A stretch of 64,000 bases of DNA from Photorhabdus khanii NC19 (lineage in GTDB: Bacteria > Pseudomonadota > Gammaproteobacteria > Enterobacterales > Enterobacteriaceae), in the NCBI RefSeq assembly GCF_000517265.1, contig NZ_AYSJ01000013.1:484586-548585 (forward strand), given 5' to 3'. The notes beneath the pieces were generated by a model. That model ran no database searches. It was given only the letters and a program-made list of their open reading frames with translations, and was not told the origin of the DNA. Made by a program: the position numbers and the translations under genes. This document shows, piece by piece, positions 1 through 9,669 of the stretch. How positions within the stretch are numbered: position 1 is the stretch's first letter; each line of letters begins with the position of its first letter.

Positions 1-2140
1 CCGCCGCCGACTGAGTGGCCGTTTTTGCCGACACCTGCACATCCGCTACCGCCGCCGTACTGCTTAACGTCGCCGTGACCTGTCCCTGGGCGTTACTCAC
101 CGGGCTGCTCTGCTTCGTCAGGGTTAATCCGGCCACCGTTTTATCCATCTGCCAGTCAATATCAACCGGTTTATCCGCCACCGGCTTGCCATACGCATCC
201 ACCACCGTCGCCGTGAAGGTATAACTGTCAGTGCCGTTATTATAGAGCCCGCCGTCTTTGTCCACCGTGACACCGGTGACATGATAACTAGTGTCGACCT
301 CATTAAAACTGACCTTTTTATCCGTAGTAACACGTTCACCATTAATACTGACACTGACTTGTATATCGGATAATGGTGTTGTACTCGTTAATGTCGCAGT
401 CTGTTGCCCATTTTTATCTGTTGCCTCTGAATCAGGTTTTAATTTCAATCCAGGATCTTTTTTATCCGTATCCCAAACCAATTTAGCATTTTCTATCGGC
501 GTTTTTCTGTCAGCTCCAAGCAAAGTGGCTGTGTAGACATATTTCGCATTTCCATCAGCAACTAAAGGATCCGTTGTATTAACACTCAAAGAAATATTAC
601 GCTGCAATACATTGGCTTGTATCTGTATTCCCTGCTGATCATCCTTACCTGTACCTGTTATTACATAATCATTTTTTCCGTCAGGTTGATATTCTGGCAA
701 CCGAATTGTATAACCATTATTACTTTCTATATTTATAATTCCACCATTCTTTTGGAATAATTCAGGCATATCCCAAGCAATATTTTCGAATGGAGTGTCA
801 GATTGAATCTTTATTGGTTTAACTTCACCACCGTAACCACTAATTTCTAATATAGGGGCCACTAATCTAATATGTTTCTGTTTTTTCAAGTAATTCAAAA
901 CAATATTATTATTTCTTTCAACTAAGTCGTAACGACTTCCTGCCAAGCTCCTTAGTGAGGAAACATTCTCCGGTGAAAGTTGCTCTGATAATGGCGTACC
1001 AAATCGATAATTCACATTGAGCGAAAATATACCATCACTTTTCCCCTCTTTTCCTAATTTATAGTCAACCCCAGCTGTTATCAGTGGAATTGGTGTATAA
1101 TTTACCCCAATAGTTGCGGCATATGGATCTTTTTGCCTATTGTTAGTGCCGAATAACGCAACATTATCACCAAAATATTGTTCATATTTTATTTTGGCAC
1201 CGAGTGACAGCATTGAAGGTAAATACATATCAGCAATAAGATCATAACCACTTGCCGGGCGTTCATAATAATTGGTTAAATCACGGGAGTTATGCCAATT
1301 ACTCAAGCGAAAATATGCGTTAGTGGACATTTTTAGGTAGTTAGTCCACAGTTCACCACCCAGGCTGAATCGACTGTTATTACCGGTTAAATCATTATCG
1401 TAAAAAGTGTTCGCCCCATACATCCAGTCATTTATGAATAAACGGGTTCCGACGCCTAGATTCACCGTGTTACGGCTATCTTTATGGCGATATCCATATT
1501 GGGTATAAACAAGCCAATGATCTTTATCATCATAGAAAGGAATGAGCAAGTCTACAGAGCTTTCATCCAAGCGCCCATGATGATCAACATTTAAATTAAT
1601 TTTAGCGGTACCAAACTGTGATAACCATTTCTGAGTGTTATTTGTTATTTGGCTATTCAATTTGTTGACAATATAGTCCTGCGCTAATTTTTTTGGATCT
1701 GTATTTAATAAACCAAGGAATTCAGGGCCACGGGATAAAATTAAAGGAGGCGTATTTTGATTATCATCTTGATGACTATTTTCATATAGTCGAGGTATTT
1801 TGGATTTTTCACCGCTATCATTTTTTTCTATTGCGCTTTTCTTTGACAACCACTTACCACATCCTTTCTGCTCTGATAATTTTTTTTCTTTATGAATGAT
1901 GTCTTCGTGTAATTTCTTACTACCTTGCTCGGTTATCTGTTTTTTTCTATCAATATTATGTTCTATAACTGCTTTTTGGTGTTCTTGGCAACTTTCAATA
2001 CTAATCGAAGATTTTCCTGTTTCAGGTAGAATAGGATAACTTTTCAGCGGTGTAAGCGCTGTAAGTAAAAAACAGACGATTGACACACCCTTAATTACCT
2101 TACAAATCATTACATCAAGAAAATTATGATTAATATTCAT
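1..2140 (-). CDS. Invasin/intimin-like inverse autotransporter, 5' part only
   Basis: An outer-membrane adhesin of the inverse autotransporter family: an N-terminal beta-barrel in the outer membrane displays Ig-like domains outside the cell. The frame is open for about 713 codons and runs off the left edge, so the C-terminal passenger is missing. After a hydrophobic signal-like stretch (about residues 12-35) comes a charged Lys/Gln-rich segment, then the barrel with the family hallmark GYRHKDSRNTVNLGVGTR. From about residue 500 Ig-like (Big_1) repeats appear, with phrases such as SYTFTATVVDAYGKPVADK and GQVTATLSS. The start at 2140 has a weak ribosome site; a second in-frame ATG at 2110 is possible. 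The family is clear; the ligand is unknown. Confidence 0.88.
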   Translation of the reverse strand, partial: MNINHNFLDVMICKVIKGVSIVCFLLTALTPLKSYPILPETGKSSISIESCQEHQKAVIEHNIDRKKQITEQGSKKLHEDIIHKEKKLSEQKGCGKWLSKKSAIEKNDSGEKSKIPRLYENSHQDDNQNTPPLILSRGPEFLGLLNTDPKKLAQDYIVNKLNSQITNNTQKWLSQFGTAKINLNVDHHGRLDESSVDLLIPFYDDKDHWLVYTQYGYRHKDSRNTVNLGVGTRLFINDWMYGANTFYDNDLTGNNSRFSLGGELWTNYLKMSTNAYFRLSNWHNSRDLTNYYERPASGYDLIADMYLPSMLSLGAKIKYEQYFGDNVALFGTNNRQKDPYAATIGVNYTPIPLITAGVDYKLGKEGKSDGIFSLNVNYRFGTPLSEQLSPENVSSLRSLAGSRYDLVERNNNIVLNYLKKQKHIRLVAPILEISGYGGEVKPIKIQSDTPFENIAWDMPELFQKNGGIINIESNNGYTIRLPEYQPDGKNDYVITGTGKDDQQGIQIQANVLQRNISLSVNTTDPLVADGNAKYVYTATLLGADRKTPIENAKLVWDTDKKDPGLKLKPDSEATDKNGQQTATLTSTTPLSDIQVSVSINGERVTTDKKVSFNEVDTSYHVTGVTVDKDGGLYNNGTDSYTFTATVVDAYGKPVADKPVDIDWQMDKTVAGLTLTKQSSPVSNAQGQVTATLSSTAAVADVQVSAKTATQSAA

Positions 2141-2510
2141 CAGCGATACCAGAAAATTCTTACGGTTATATTAAGTTACAACTGCTGAACACATTAAATT
2201 ATCTTTATATAATTTTGTATAATGAAATTAAATTATCAGCCGATAACCATAAGTAATCACTTAGATAAACGCCAGGCCTGGTACCTCGATCTGCTGGCAC
2301 AGTAGCCTGGGTACTAACCAAAAATAAAACGGAGTATGTGAGGCAATAAATGAGGTATCTCTAGAGTGGTTAATACGTTGATGTACTGACAGTTAAGGCC
2401 GACTCTCTGTGAACCCAGTAAATAACTCAGCTTTTTAAGGCTGTTGAAATAATGAGGACAGAGAGTGCGGATAACAACGTATAACAAAGGACCATGTGTC
2501 CCCGATTACA
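2141..2510. other. Intergenic region between invasin and orphan tail fibre
   Basis: About 370 bases without a convincing gene. The part next to the invasin start is AT-rich and is probably its promoter. The part from about 2270 is more GC-balanced and contains the short palindrome CCAGGCCTGG. It reads like decayed DNA, but no family can be named. Confidence 0.4.
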
Positions 2511-4199
2511 TTATTCTTGTGGTTTTTCCGGTAGTTGTACCCGAACATTGAGTACTCGTCCATCAGGGATGTCGCATAACTCACCATCATTGTAATAAAT
2601 GACTTCCCCATCACCGTTAATACTTTTGACGCGCTTATTTTGGGCAAATATCGGCGCATCGGTATTTTGACGATGATAACATTCGATGGTTATATCGCCG
2701 TTGGATGTGTCTACCGATTCATAAACCCAAATAAGATTTAACCCGTTACTGTCTGCCGGGACGATGGTACCACCGTGAACTCCCCATTCCCCATCTTTAG
2801 CAAAACCGTTACAGCCGCTGATGCGATATTTCCCGGTCTCTATCCGCTTAACAATCATCCCTTCCGCTTCGCGAGTTAGCTCATAAGTTCCGTCTGGATA
2901 AATACTCACTACGGGGCTGGATACTCTAAGATTACCGTTAGTATCGGCGATACAATTATCATTAAAAACGGCAATAGGGTTACCGTTATATCTCAACTTC
3001 TCGCCAACTGTCAGCCTGCCATATTTTTTTTCATTGCAAATATCAAAATCCGATGACCCGCCAATCGGAAATCCAACGAATGCCGTTCTTGTTGCCCCCT
3101 CATAAAACTGCAAATATGCATGTCCGCCTGTATCGTATATTATGTTAAAAATACCCGCACCCCCCTTTAAATTTGCCGATGCGGCTTCAATTCGACCCGC
3201 AGGAGAAACAGAAAAGACCCGATTATTATTAATATATGCAGCCAACTCACCACCGATTGTTAATTTGCTAGATTTTTTTTCGTTACAAATATCAAAATCC
3301 GATGACCCGTCACCTGGAAATCCAACATAAGCCGTTCTTTTTGCCCCTTCAATAAACTGACAATATGCATGTTTACCCGTGTCATGAGTTATATTAAAAA
3401 CTCCGGCATTCCCCTTTATATTCGCTGACGCGGCTTCAATCTGACCCGCAGGAGAAACAGAAAAAACTCGTTTACCATTAATATCTATCGTATATCCGTA
3501 AGTATCGACGCTACCGCCACGCACAATACCTGTTTTAATATAATTGTCATACCAATTGTAAAGCGTAAACGCGACTATTTCACTTGTCGGTTTAGCACCC
3601 TGCAAAGAAACTAACATAGTCGCATTACGTTCAGTGGGCAGTGTTTCAACCTGTTTAAACCTAAAATACTGTGGATAATTTCCACCATTGGCCGATACCG
3701 CATTTTTTGCTAACGCTACCGTTTCCGATAAGCCGAGGTTTTTCACAAACGCGTTTTTATCAGGAATATCTGCGCCATTTTGATTTTTTGCCAATCGGTT
3801 ATTAGCGTTATCATTTACATCAGAAACAAGCTTCTGCGTTACCGCGAGAGTATGACTATTACCTATTTTATCTGTGAGCTGAGTAACACCTTTTTGTGTT
3901 AATGAAGCACTAGGTACTTCTATTGCAATTTTTTGTTCTAATGCTCTATTTAATTGAACAATAAGTTTAGCTATATCCCCATCATCCAGAACATCATTGC
4001 CGGAATATGTTGCGATAAAATTGGCTACAACAGATGCTATTGTCGATGACTGACGTAATACCTTGTTTAGTAAATGAGTAGTAATATTTTCTGGTGGAAA
4101 TCCAGTCAGCAAATCCTTACTTTCTTCATATCTTTCCTGACTCACCACATTAGCATTATTACTAATAGAAAAAGCTTTAAAATCATTTTTTTGACTCAT
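2511..4199 (-). CDS. Orphan phage tail fibre protein with internal 83-residue repeat
   Basis: A 562-residue protein whose N-terminal part matches phage tail fibres. Residues about 98-160 closely resemble the fibre of the prophage at 40968-42134, with shared phrases such as KNQNGADIPDK and FVKNLGLSET. The middle holds two copies of one unit, at residues 245-316 and 328-399, starting VFSVSPAG and containing SSDFDICNEKK. The C-terminus has no collar domain like that of the prophage fibre. No tail genes and no Tfa assembly gene flank it: the neighbours are an invasin and pth. It may be a phage relic or a spare fibre. The start is preceded by AGGAGG. Confidence 0.8.
   Translation of the reverse strand: MSQKNDFKAFSISNNANVVSQERYEESKDLLTGFPPENITTHLLNKVLRQSSTIASVVANFIATYSGNDVLDDGDIAKLIVQLNRALEQKIAIEVPSASLTQKGVTQLTDKIGNSHTLAVTQKLVSDVNDNANNRLAKNQNGADIPDKNAFVKNLGLSETVALAKNAVSANGGNYPQYFRFKQVETLPTERNATMLVSLQGAKPTSEIVAFTLYNWYDNYIKTGIVRGGSVDTYGYTIDINGKRVFSVSPAGQIEAASANIKGNAGVFNITHDTGKHAYCQFIEGAKRTAYVGFPGDGSSDFDICNEKKSSKLTIGGELAAYINNNRVFSVSPAGRIEAASANLKGGAGIFNIIYDTGGHAYLQFYEGATRTAFVGFPIGGSSDFDICNEKKYGRLTVGEKLRYNGNPIAVFNDNCIADTNGNLRVSSPVVSIYPDGTYELTREAEGMIVKRIETGKYRISGCNGFAKDGEWGVHGGTIVPADSNGLNLIWVYESVDTSNGDITIECYHRQNTDAPIFAQNKRVKSINGDGEVIYYNDGELCDIPDGRVLNVRVQLPEKPQE
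3003..3467 (-). repeat. Two tandem 249-bp units inside the tail fibre gene
   Basis: The units start at 3467 and 3218 when read on the minus strand, giving an exact 83-codon period. The copies differ at scattered positions (for example AGQIEAAS versus AGRIEAAS, YVGFPGDGSSDF versus FVGFPIGGSSDF), so the duplication is old enough to have diverged but still in frame. Confidence 0.85.
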
Positions 4200-4564
4200 A
4201 CATCCTCCTAAAATTAAAAAAACATCATTTCATAATCAACATGTTGGATTATCGTAAAAATCGTTCTACATAATTTATTTCAATTATAGTCTATCTCGAA
4301 AAAACAATAATAAAACTTTCTTATGACTTAGGTAGTTAACTATTTTTGTACCACTGGCAATAATAAAAAATTTAATATTTTCAAACCAAACAGATATCAA
4401 AACTATTTGTGCTTAATATCTGTAAATGACTTTTCTCCTTCCAATTTCCTCTCGAAAATTTTCGTAACAATATTTCCAAGCTTTCAAACTGAATTTTGTA
4501 CTTGTAGCCCCCGACAGGTAAACTATTCTTCTTTTTGTTTTACTGCCAAAAGTGAAGAAAAATA
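4200..4564. promoter_or_regulatory. Divergent intergenic region, tail fibre / pth
   Basis: About 365 AT-rich bases between two divergent genes. It must hold the promoter of pth and that of the fibre gene, whose Shine-Dalgarno AGGAGG lies just before 4199. No palindromic operator stood out. Confidence 0.4.
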
Positions 4565-5155
4565 GTGAGTAACATAAAATTAATCGTCGGTCTGGCTAAT
4601 CCCGGTGCTGAATATGCCCAAACCAGACACAATGCCGGAGCCTGGTATGTTGATCTACTCGCTCGGAGCCACAATCAATCACTGAAAGAAGAGAGTAAAT
4701 TTTTCGGTTACACCGCCCGGATTAATATGTGCGGTCATGATATTCGTCTGTTAGTCCCAACGACATTTATGAATCTCAGTGGTAAATCTGTTGCAGCCCT
4801 CACCTCCTTTTACCGTATCCAACCAGATGAAATTCTGGTGGCCCATGATGAACTCGATTTACCGCCGGGAGTGGCAAAAATGAAGCTGGGCGGAAGTCAT
4901 GGCGGCCATAATGGTTTGAAAGATATTCAAAACAAATTTGGCAATAATCCTAACTTCTATCGCTTACGTATTGGTATCGGTCATCCGGGCGATAAAAATA
5001 AAGTTATTGGCTTTGTGCTGGGAAAACCACCAGCCAGTGAACAAAAGCTGATTGATGACGCGATTGATGAAGCTCTGCGCTGCACTGATATTCTGATGAA
5101 ACAAGATATGGATAAAGCGATCAACCGCTTGCACAGCTTCAAAGCCAGTGCCTGA
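4565..5155 (+). CDS. pth: Peptidyl-tRNA hydrolase
   Basis: Releases tRNA from peptidyl-tRNA that has dropped off the ribosome, in the cytoplasm. The 196-residue product is close to the usual length. It shows GLANPG near the N-terminus with the conserved Asn, TRHNAG with the catalytic His at about residue 22, AHDELD with the conserved Asp, and [13 protein letters not shown]. The GTG start gives the family N-terminus [14 protein letters not shown]. ychF follows 137 bases downstream in the same direction, a common enterobacterial arrangement. Confidence 0.97.
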   Translation: MSNIKLIVGLANPGAEYAQTRHNAGAWYVDLLARSHNQSLKEESKFFGYTARINMCGHDIRLLVPTTFMNLSGKSVAALTSFYRIQPDEILVAHDELDLPPGVAKMKLGGSHGGHNGLKDIQNKFGNNPNFYRLRIGIGHPGDKNKVIGFVLGKPPASEQKLIDDAIDEALRCTDILMKQDMDKAINRLHSFKASA

Positions 5156-5292
5156 CGACACAGAATAGATAAATCCTATTTGCGGGATCGTGATAGCTCG
5201 CCATTCCGTGTATAATGGCGCCAATTTTTTTCTGATTCATCACAAAGGCTACCCCAGCCTTTTGATTTATAAGTAATTTAAGGTGAAAATTT

Positions 5293-6384
5293 ATGGGATT
5301 CAAATGCGGTATCGTTGGCTTGCCTAACGTCGGAAAATCAACATTATTCAATGCGCTGACCAAAGCAGGTATCGAAGCAGCAAACTTCCCGTTCTGCACC
5401 ATTGAACCCAATACCGGTGTAGTACCTATGCCCGATCCACGGCTTGAGCAACTGGCGCAAATTGTAAAACCTCAACGTATCCTGCCTACCACAATGGAAT
5501 TCGTCGATATTGCTGGTCTGGTGAAAGGCGCATCAAAAGGTGAAGGTCTGGGCAACCAGTTTCTGACTAATATTCGTGAAACGGAAGCTATCGGCCATGT
5601 TGTGCGTTGCTTTGTTAACGACAATATCATTCACGTTTCCGGCCAGGTTGACCCTGCCGCTGATATTGAGATCATCAATACAGAACTGGCACTTTCCGAT
5701 CTGGACACTTGTGAGCGAGCCATTCATCGTGTCCAGAAAAAAGCCAAAGGTGGCGATAAAGATGCCAAAGCTGAACTGGAAGCGCTGGAAAAATGCCTGC
5801 CGCATCTGGAACAAGCCGGTATGTTGCGAGCATTGGATCTCAGTGCCGAAGAGAAAGCCGCTATCCGCTACTTGAGTTTCCTGACGCTGAAACCCACGAT
5901 GTACATTGCTAATGTCAACGAAGAGGGTTTTGAAAACAATCCTCATCTGGATATTGTTCGTGCCATCGCAGAACAAGAGGGATCGGTTGTCGTCCCTGTT
6001 TGTGCTGCGGTAGAATCCGATATCGCAGAGCTGGAAGATGACGAACGCGAAGAGTTTATGGCTGAACTTGGTCTGGAAGAACCCGGTTTAAACCGCGTTA
6101 TCCGGGCTGGTTATCAGTTATTGAATCTGCAAACTTACTTCACCGCCGGTGTGAAAGAAGTCCGGGCATGGACAATCCCTGTAGGCGCAACCGCACCGCA
6201 GGCTGCCGGTAAGATCCACACTGATTTCGAAAAAGGTTTTATCCGCGCGCAAACTATCGCTTTTGAAGATTTCATCACTTATAAAGGCGAACAAGGCGCA
6301 AAAGAAGCCGGTAAAATGCGTTCAGAAGGTAAGGATTATATCGTTAAAGATGGCGATGTGATGAACTTCTTGTTCAACGTCTAA
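5293..6384 (+). CDS. ychF: Redox-regulated ATPase YchF (Obg-family)
   Basis: An ancient translation-associated P-loop ATPase of the Obg/YchF group, which binds ribosomes and prefers ATP. The product is 363 residues, as in E. coli. It has the P-loop GLPNVGKS at residues 8-15, the switch region [24 protein letters not shown] in place of the GTP-specifying NKxD, and a C-terminal TGS domain (about 280-363) ending MNFLFNV. The Shine-Dalgarno is weak (AAGGTG). An intrinsic terminator follows at 6443. Confidence 0.98.
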   Translation: MGFKCGIVGLPNVGKSTLFNALTKAGIEAANFPFCTIEPNTGVVPMPDPRLEQLAQIVKPQRILPTTMEFVDIAGLVKGASKGEGLGNQFLTNIRETEAIGHVVRCFVNDNIIHVSGQVDPAADIEIINTELALSDLDTCERAIHRVQKKAKGGDKDAKAELEALEKCLPHLEQAGMLRALDLSAEEKAAIRYLSFLTLKPTMYIANVNEEGFENNPHLDIVRAIAEQEGSVVVPVCAAVESDIAELEDDEREEFMAELGLEEPGLNRVIRAGYQLLNLQTYFTAGVKEVRAWTIPVGATAPQAAGKIHTDFEKGFIRAQTIAFEDFITYKGEQGAKEAGKMRSEGKDYIVKDGDVMNFLFNV

Positions 6385-6399
6385 ATATTTTTTTCTGTC

Positions 6400-6761
6400 T
6401 CATGACATCTCACGATATTTCATGAGGATCAGAAAAACACTTAAAATCCACGCAGTTGCGTGGATTTTTATTTTCAATCTTCGATTAGCCCACCTTTCAC
6501 CGGCAGGCCAATAGTGTAATCCCTCTTTCACGGACATCAGTGTTGGCGGGCAGTTTTCGCGTGTCAGTAACCAATCAACCGTAGCCAGCAACTCAATTGT
6601 AGCTTGACGGCGTCGGTGTAACAAACCATCCCTTCCAGCAACGCAATCGGACGATGCTGATGAATAAGTGCCTTAATCCCCTTATCACAATTAATTGAAT
6701 GCAAATTTTGCTTACTAACTGGAAAGTCTGCCTGAAATCCATCACTGTTGAACTTATCCAA
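6400..6761 (-). pseudogene. Broken gene remnant of unknown family
   Basis: On the minus strand, one frame reads MDKFNSDGFQADFPVSKQ to GMVCYTDAV, and an overlapping frame then continues as [17 protein letters not shown] to [13 protein letters not shown]. Both stretches look like real protein but no single frame joins them, and neither has a start with a ribosome site. The first part weakly recalls IS110-type transposase N-termini ([19 protein letters not shown]). The second I do not recognise. The end overlaps the ychF terminator, so the gene is truncated there. Confidence 0.45.
6443..6470 (+). terminator. Rho-independent terminator after ychF
   Basis: The stem AATCCACGC / GCGTGGATT is perfect, with an AGTT loop, and is followed by TTTATTTT. 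It lies about 60 bases after the ychF stop codon. Confidence 0.9.
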
Positions 6762-7355
6762 ATTTAATTTAAAGCCTTCTGTTATTTCAGAAGGCGCTTC
6801 AAATTTCCGGCAAAATCGAAATCGCTTTTTATTTATCTCCGACTTTCCCTTGATTAATATAAGTTCTTAAAGTTTCGTTATTATCGCCATCCTTCATATC
6901 TAATAACAATAAAACAAGATAAACCAAATGACAAAAAACATTTTAACCAAGACGATAATATAATCAACAACAATCTTCACTCGTAATTATTCATTTAAAA
7001 TCAATATAAATAAAAAACAAATCAATATATAATTGATAATAAAATAAATTATTAGCAGATATAAATACATATCCAGTTGTATAATAAAGAGTTATTTTTA
7101 TAAAATACTCTAAAAAACAAATTTCATGATAACAAGCTTTACATACTGTATTTTTAAACTATTATGGAAATATAATAGACGCAATTTCTATCAATTGACA
7201 TAGATATTACCAGTTTTCAGAAAAAATATTTATCATACAAAATAAAACCATATCTTATTGATCTAAAATAAATTATATTTCCTGAAGACAGAATTAACCT
7301 GGATTAAAAGTAAATATTCAATAGTTAATTAAATAAACTTATAAGGAAAATAATC
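6762..7355. other. AT-rich intergenic region upstream of the unknown paralogue pair
   Basis: About 590 very AT-rich bases. A hairpin with stem GCCTTCTG / CAGAAGGC lies at 6774-6795; on the minus strand it is followed by TTTAAATT. The rest has no coding potential that I can support and probably holds the promoter of the gene at 7356. The AT content contrasts sharply with ychF and suggests horizontally acquired, H-NS-silenced type DNA (inference). Confidence 0.4.
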
Positions 7356-8162
7356 ATGAAGAATATATTCACCAGCTCTGACTATGAATTTAAAAAGGCT
7401 CAAGAGTGGCTGGAGTATATTAAACAAGGAAAACTAAGATACCTGAAAACACAGGAATACCCCGATAACATTTTTTCTCATTCCCCGGCACCTGAAAATC
7501 TTTCTAACGTGCAAAGCCCAGCCAGTGTAGCAGTAACAAATGAATATTCAATATTTGCAAAGAAATCTGCTACATCATATAAATACCCAGTAAGCGTCAC
7601 TGAGGGTTTGCAAACTATCATCAACTTATGTCGGATAGCTTCAGGTTATGACCCTTTAAAGCCAGAAGGTAATGGCAATGCGAAAAAGTTCATTGCATTC
7701 ACAAAAGAAATAGCAAATATTCCATTTCTCTCTTTATTGTGGGCAGACTCAAGTATTGTGATTCAACAAAGCCATAATACCGATATCCTAATAGATTCTT
7801 TTGTCCAAGCCTTTAAAGGACTCTCTCCTCAGGATAAAATTACAATCAAAATCTATCTAAAAGCGCTGGCTAATACTGCTTTATCATATGCTGATGAGAA
7901 AGAAAGACAATCTAATTTCGTACAATACGCTCTTACTAAACCCCCAAATGGCGCTTCACTTGTATTGTATTCATCTGTGTTAACAATAAAGAGAGTGAAT
8001 AATAAAGGTACTATAAAATTCACATCCAGTTATAAACTTTCACAGGCAGAATATAATCTCAGCCAAGCATCATGGGAAAATGTAAAACCGGCATTCGAGA
8101 AAGAAAATAAAATATCAATCGAATATTTAATTGACTGCATGACAACCAGACTAAAAACATAA
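7356..8162 (+). CDS. Unknown protein, paralogue 1 of an AT-rich pair
   Basis: A 268-residue protein whose family I do not recognise. It is clearly a paralogue of the product at 8715-9530: both share the block SATSYKYPVSVTEGLQTI followed by an SGY-x-PEG-x-GN stretch and a FAFTKE/IAFTKE helix, and both end in a Thr/Arg/Lys-rich tail (MTTRLKT here). There is no signal peptide and no long membrane segment; the composition suggests mostly helix. The ATG follows TATAAGGAAAATAATC, with AAGGA as ribosome site. Strong AT bias and lone expression from its own leader suggest an accessory, possibly host-interaction, gene. That role is inference only. Confidence 0.75.
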   Translation: MKNIFTSSDYEFKKAQEWLEYIKQGKLRYLKTQEYPDNIFSHSPAPENLSNVQSPASVAVTNEYSIFAKKSATSYKYPVSVTEGLQTIINLCRIASGYDPLKPEGNGNAKKFIAFTKEIANIPFLSLLWADSSIVIQQSHNTDILIDSFVQAFKGLSPQDKITIKIYLKALANTALSYADEKERQSNFVQYALTKPPNGASLVLYSSVLTIKRVNNKGTIKFTSSYKLSQAEYNLSQASWENVKPAFEKENKISIEYLIDCMTTRLKT

Positions 8163-8714
8163 ATTAAAATATTTTTATAAATAGATTAATTGATCCAGAT
8201 CAACGGAATTATTAAAAACATACTTTCGAGAATATTTTAAATAAATTTCCACCATTAATCATAGTTATCACATAGAATGACTAGTTTCCAATAAAAATAG
8301 ATAACAATAATATAATGAATGAGATATACCATCAGTGCATATGAAAATATATCGTTCAACTATACAATATGAATTAATCTTATAAGATTAATTTCCAGAG
8401 AGAAAATTTTACAAATGGCGTTTTTATACTAATATAAAAACGCCACATGAACAATCATTTATCAATGAGAAATAAATTAAATTACATACTATCCATCATC
8501 AATATTTTATAATGAAAAACGTTCACTTATAGATATAATTGGCTCATAGGAAAGTGTGTTTATTAATCGTTTGAAATCTATTAACGAAAAATTTTAAGAT
8601 AAAAAATAAGTTTACATAGGCATTGTTGCAAATAGGACTCAATATCGTTCCCTATTTTCAACAGTATTTTAACATTCAATATCTAGTTTAATAAACCTAT
8701 AAAGGACAAAAATC
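8163..8714. other. AT-rich spacer between the two unknown paralogues
   Basis: About 550 bases without a gene. It holds a perfect long hairpin at 8418-8447 and, at 8619-8632, GGCATTGTTGCAAA, which resembles the ends of IS6-family elements. No transposase follows, so that similarity may be chance. The last 30 bases before 8715 resemble the leader of the first paralogue (AATAAACCTATAAAGGA versus AATAAACTTATAAGGA), so the leader was duplicated with the gene. Confidence 0.45.
8418..8447. repeat. Perfect 13-bp inverted repeat with 4-base loop
   Basis: TGGCGTTTTTATA, then CTAA, then TATAAAAACGCCA. There is no T-tract after either arm, so it is not a standard intrinsic terminator, although it lies 255 bases downstream of the first paralogue and could still protect the 3' end of its transcript. 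Confidence 0.7.
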
Positions 8715-9530
8715 ATGGAAAATACCTTAAGCAATCCTGATTACGCAGTAAAAAAAACACAAGAATGGATGGAACATATTGAGAAAGGAGGAACAAGGTT
8801 GCTGAAAGATTGGCAACGCTCAGATAACATTTTCACAGATATTTCCGATCTTGAAGATTATTCCAAAGTACAAAGCCCAGCTAATGCCGCAGCGACAGAA
8901 AATTATATACTCCTGGCAAATCAATCTGCTACATCATATAAGTATCCGGTAAGCGTTACCGAAGGTCTGCAAACTATAGTGAATATATGTCGTGCAGTTT
9001 CAGGTTATAATGCGTTAGATCCTGAAGGCAAAGGCAATAAAGAACACTTCTTTGCATTTACAAAAGAATTATCGGGTGTACCGATCCTTTCCTTAATATC
9101 AAAAAGCGTACAAAATGTTGTCCAAAAAAGCCGTAATCTGGATGTTTTGATCAACTCTTTCCTGGAAAGCTTCCAAGGTTTAACTTATCTGGAGAGAGAC
9201 CAGATGAGAACCCCCTTGAGACAACTGGCTCTCGCTGCGTTATCATATGCGGGTAAAAAGCAGACTCGATCTAATTTCGTACAAAACGTGCTTGCCACAT
9301 CGCCAAGAGGTGTATCATGCTTCTTATATTGGTCTGAATTTTCAATAATCGCTTTAGAAGATAATAAAGGCACTATCGAATTTCAATCTACTTACCTTCT
9401 ACCGCAAGCAGAATATCAACTGAGTTACGAAGCATGGAGAAACGCGCGGCCCGCATTCGAGAAAGCGCAGAAGGAAACATTAGAAGATTGGATTAACAAT
9501 ATGACAACCAGGAAGAAAGAAAAGAAGTAA
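8715..9530 (+). CDS. Unknown protein, paralogue 2 of an AT-rich pair
   Basis: A 271-residue homologue of the product at 7356-8162; roughly half of the residues look identical by eye across the full length. The best-conserved block is SATSYKYPVSVTEGLQTIV, then PEGKGNKEHFFAFTKEL. Other shared parts are YAGKKQTRSNFVQ near residue 195 and YEAWRNARPAFEKAQ near the end. No secretion signal or catalytic motif is visible. The ATG is preceded by AAAGGA. Two diverged copies that both remain open indicate selection to keep both. The function is unknown; a lineage-specific virulence or inclusion-type protein is one guess. Confidence 0.75.
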   Translation: MENTLSNPDYAVKKTQEWMEHIEKGGTRLLKDWQRSDNIFTDISDLEDYSKVQSPANAAATENYILLANQSATSYKYPVSVTEGLQTIVNICRAVSGYNALDPEGKGNKEHFFAFTKELSGVPILSLISKSVQNVVQKSRNLDVLINSFLESFQGLTYLERDQMRTPLRQLALAALSYAGKKQTRSNFVQNVLATSPRGVSCFLYWSEFSIIALEDNKGTIEFQSTYLLPQAEYQLSYEAWRNARPAFEKAQKETLEDWINNMTTRKKEKK

Positions 9531-9576
9531 GGGCACGTTGTATAGAATAAGTTGATATAGTGAAATAACTGACAAA

Positions 9577-9607
9577 ATGGTGTCCGCAAATTCATCGTGG
9601 ACACCAT
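9577..9607. repeat. Inverted repeat downstream of the second paralogue
   Basis: ATGGTGTCC and GGACACCAT pair across a 13-base loop, 46 bases after the stop codon at 9530. It could form the 3' end of the transcript, but no T-run follows. Confidence 0.5.
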
Positions 9608-9669
9608 GATGAATATCTCTGATATAAAACACTTTATTAAAACAAGCAATAAATACAATAATTACCCCC

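Noticed and set aside
6443-6795. Search for a CRISPR array in hairpin-rich AT-rich stretches
   Set aside because: No regularly spaced repeats with unique spacers were seen here or elsewhere in the window.
8619-8632. GGCATTGTTGCAAA, resembling an IS6-family terminal repeat
   Set aside because: Only one end, no transposase nearby and too short to be sure.
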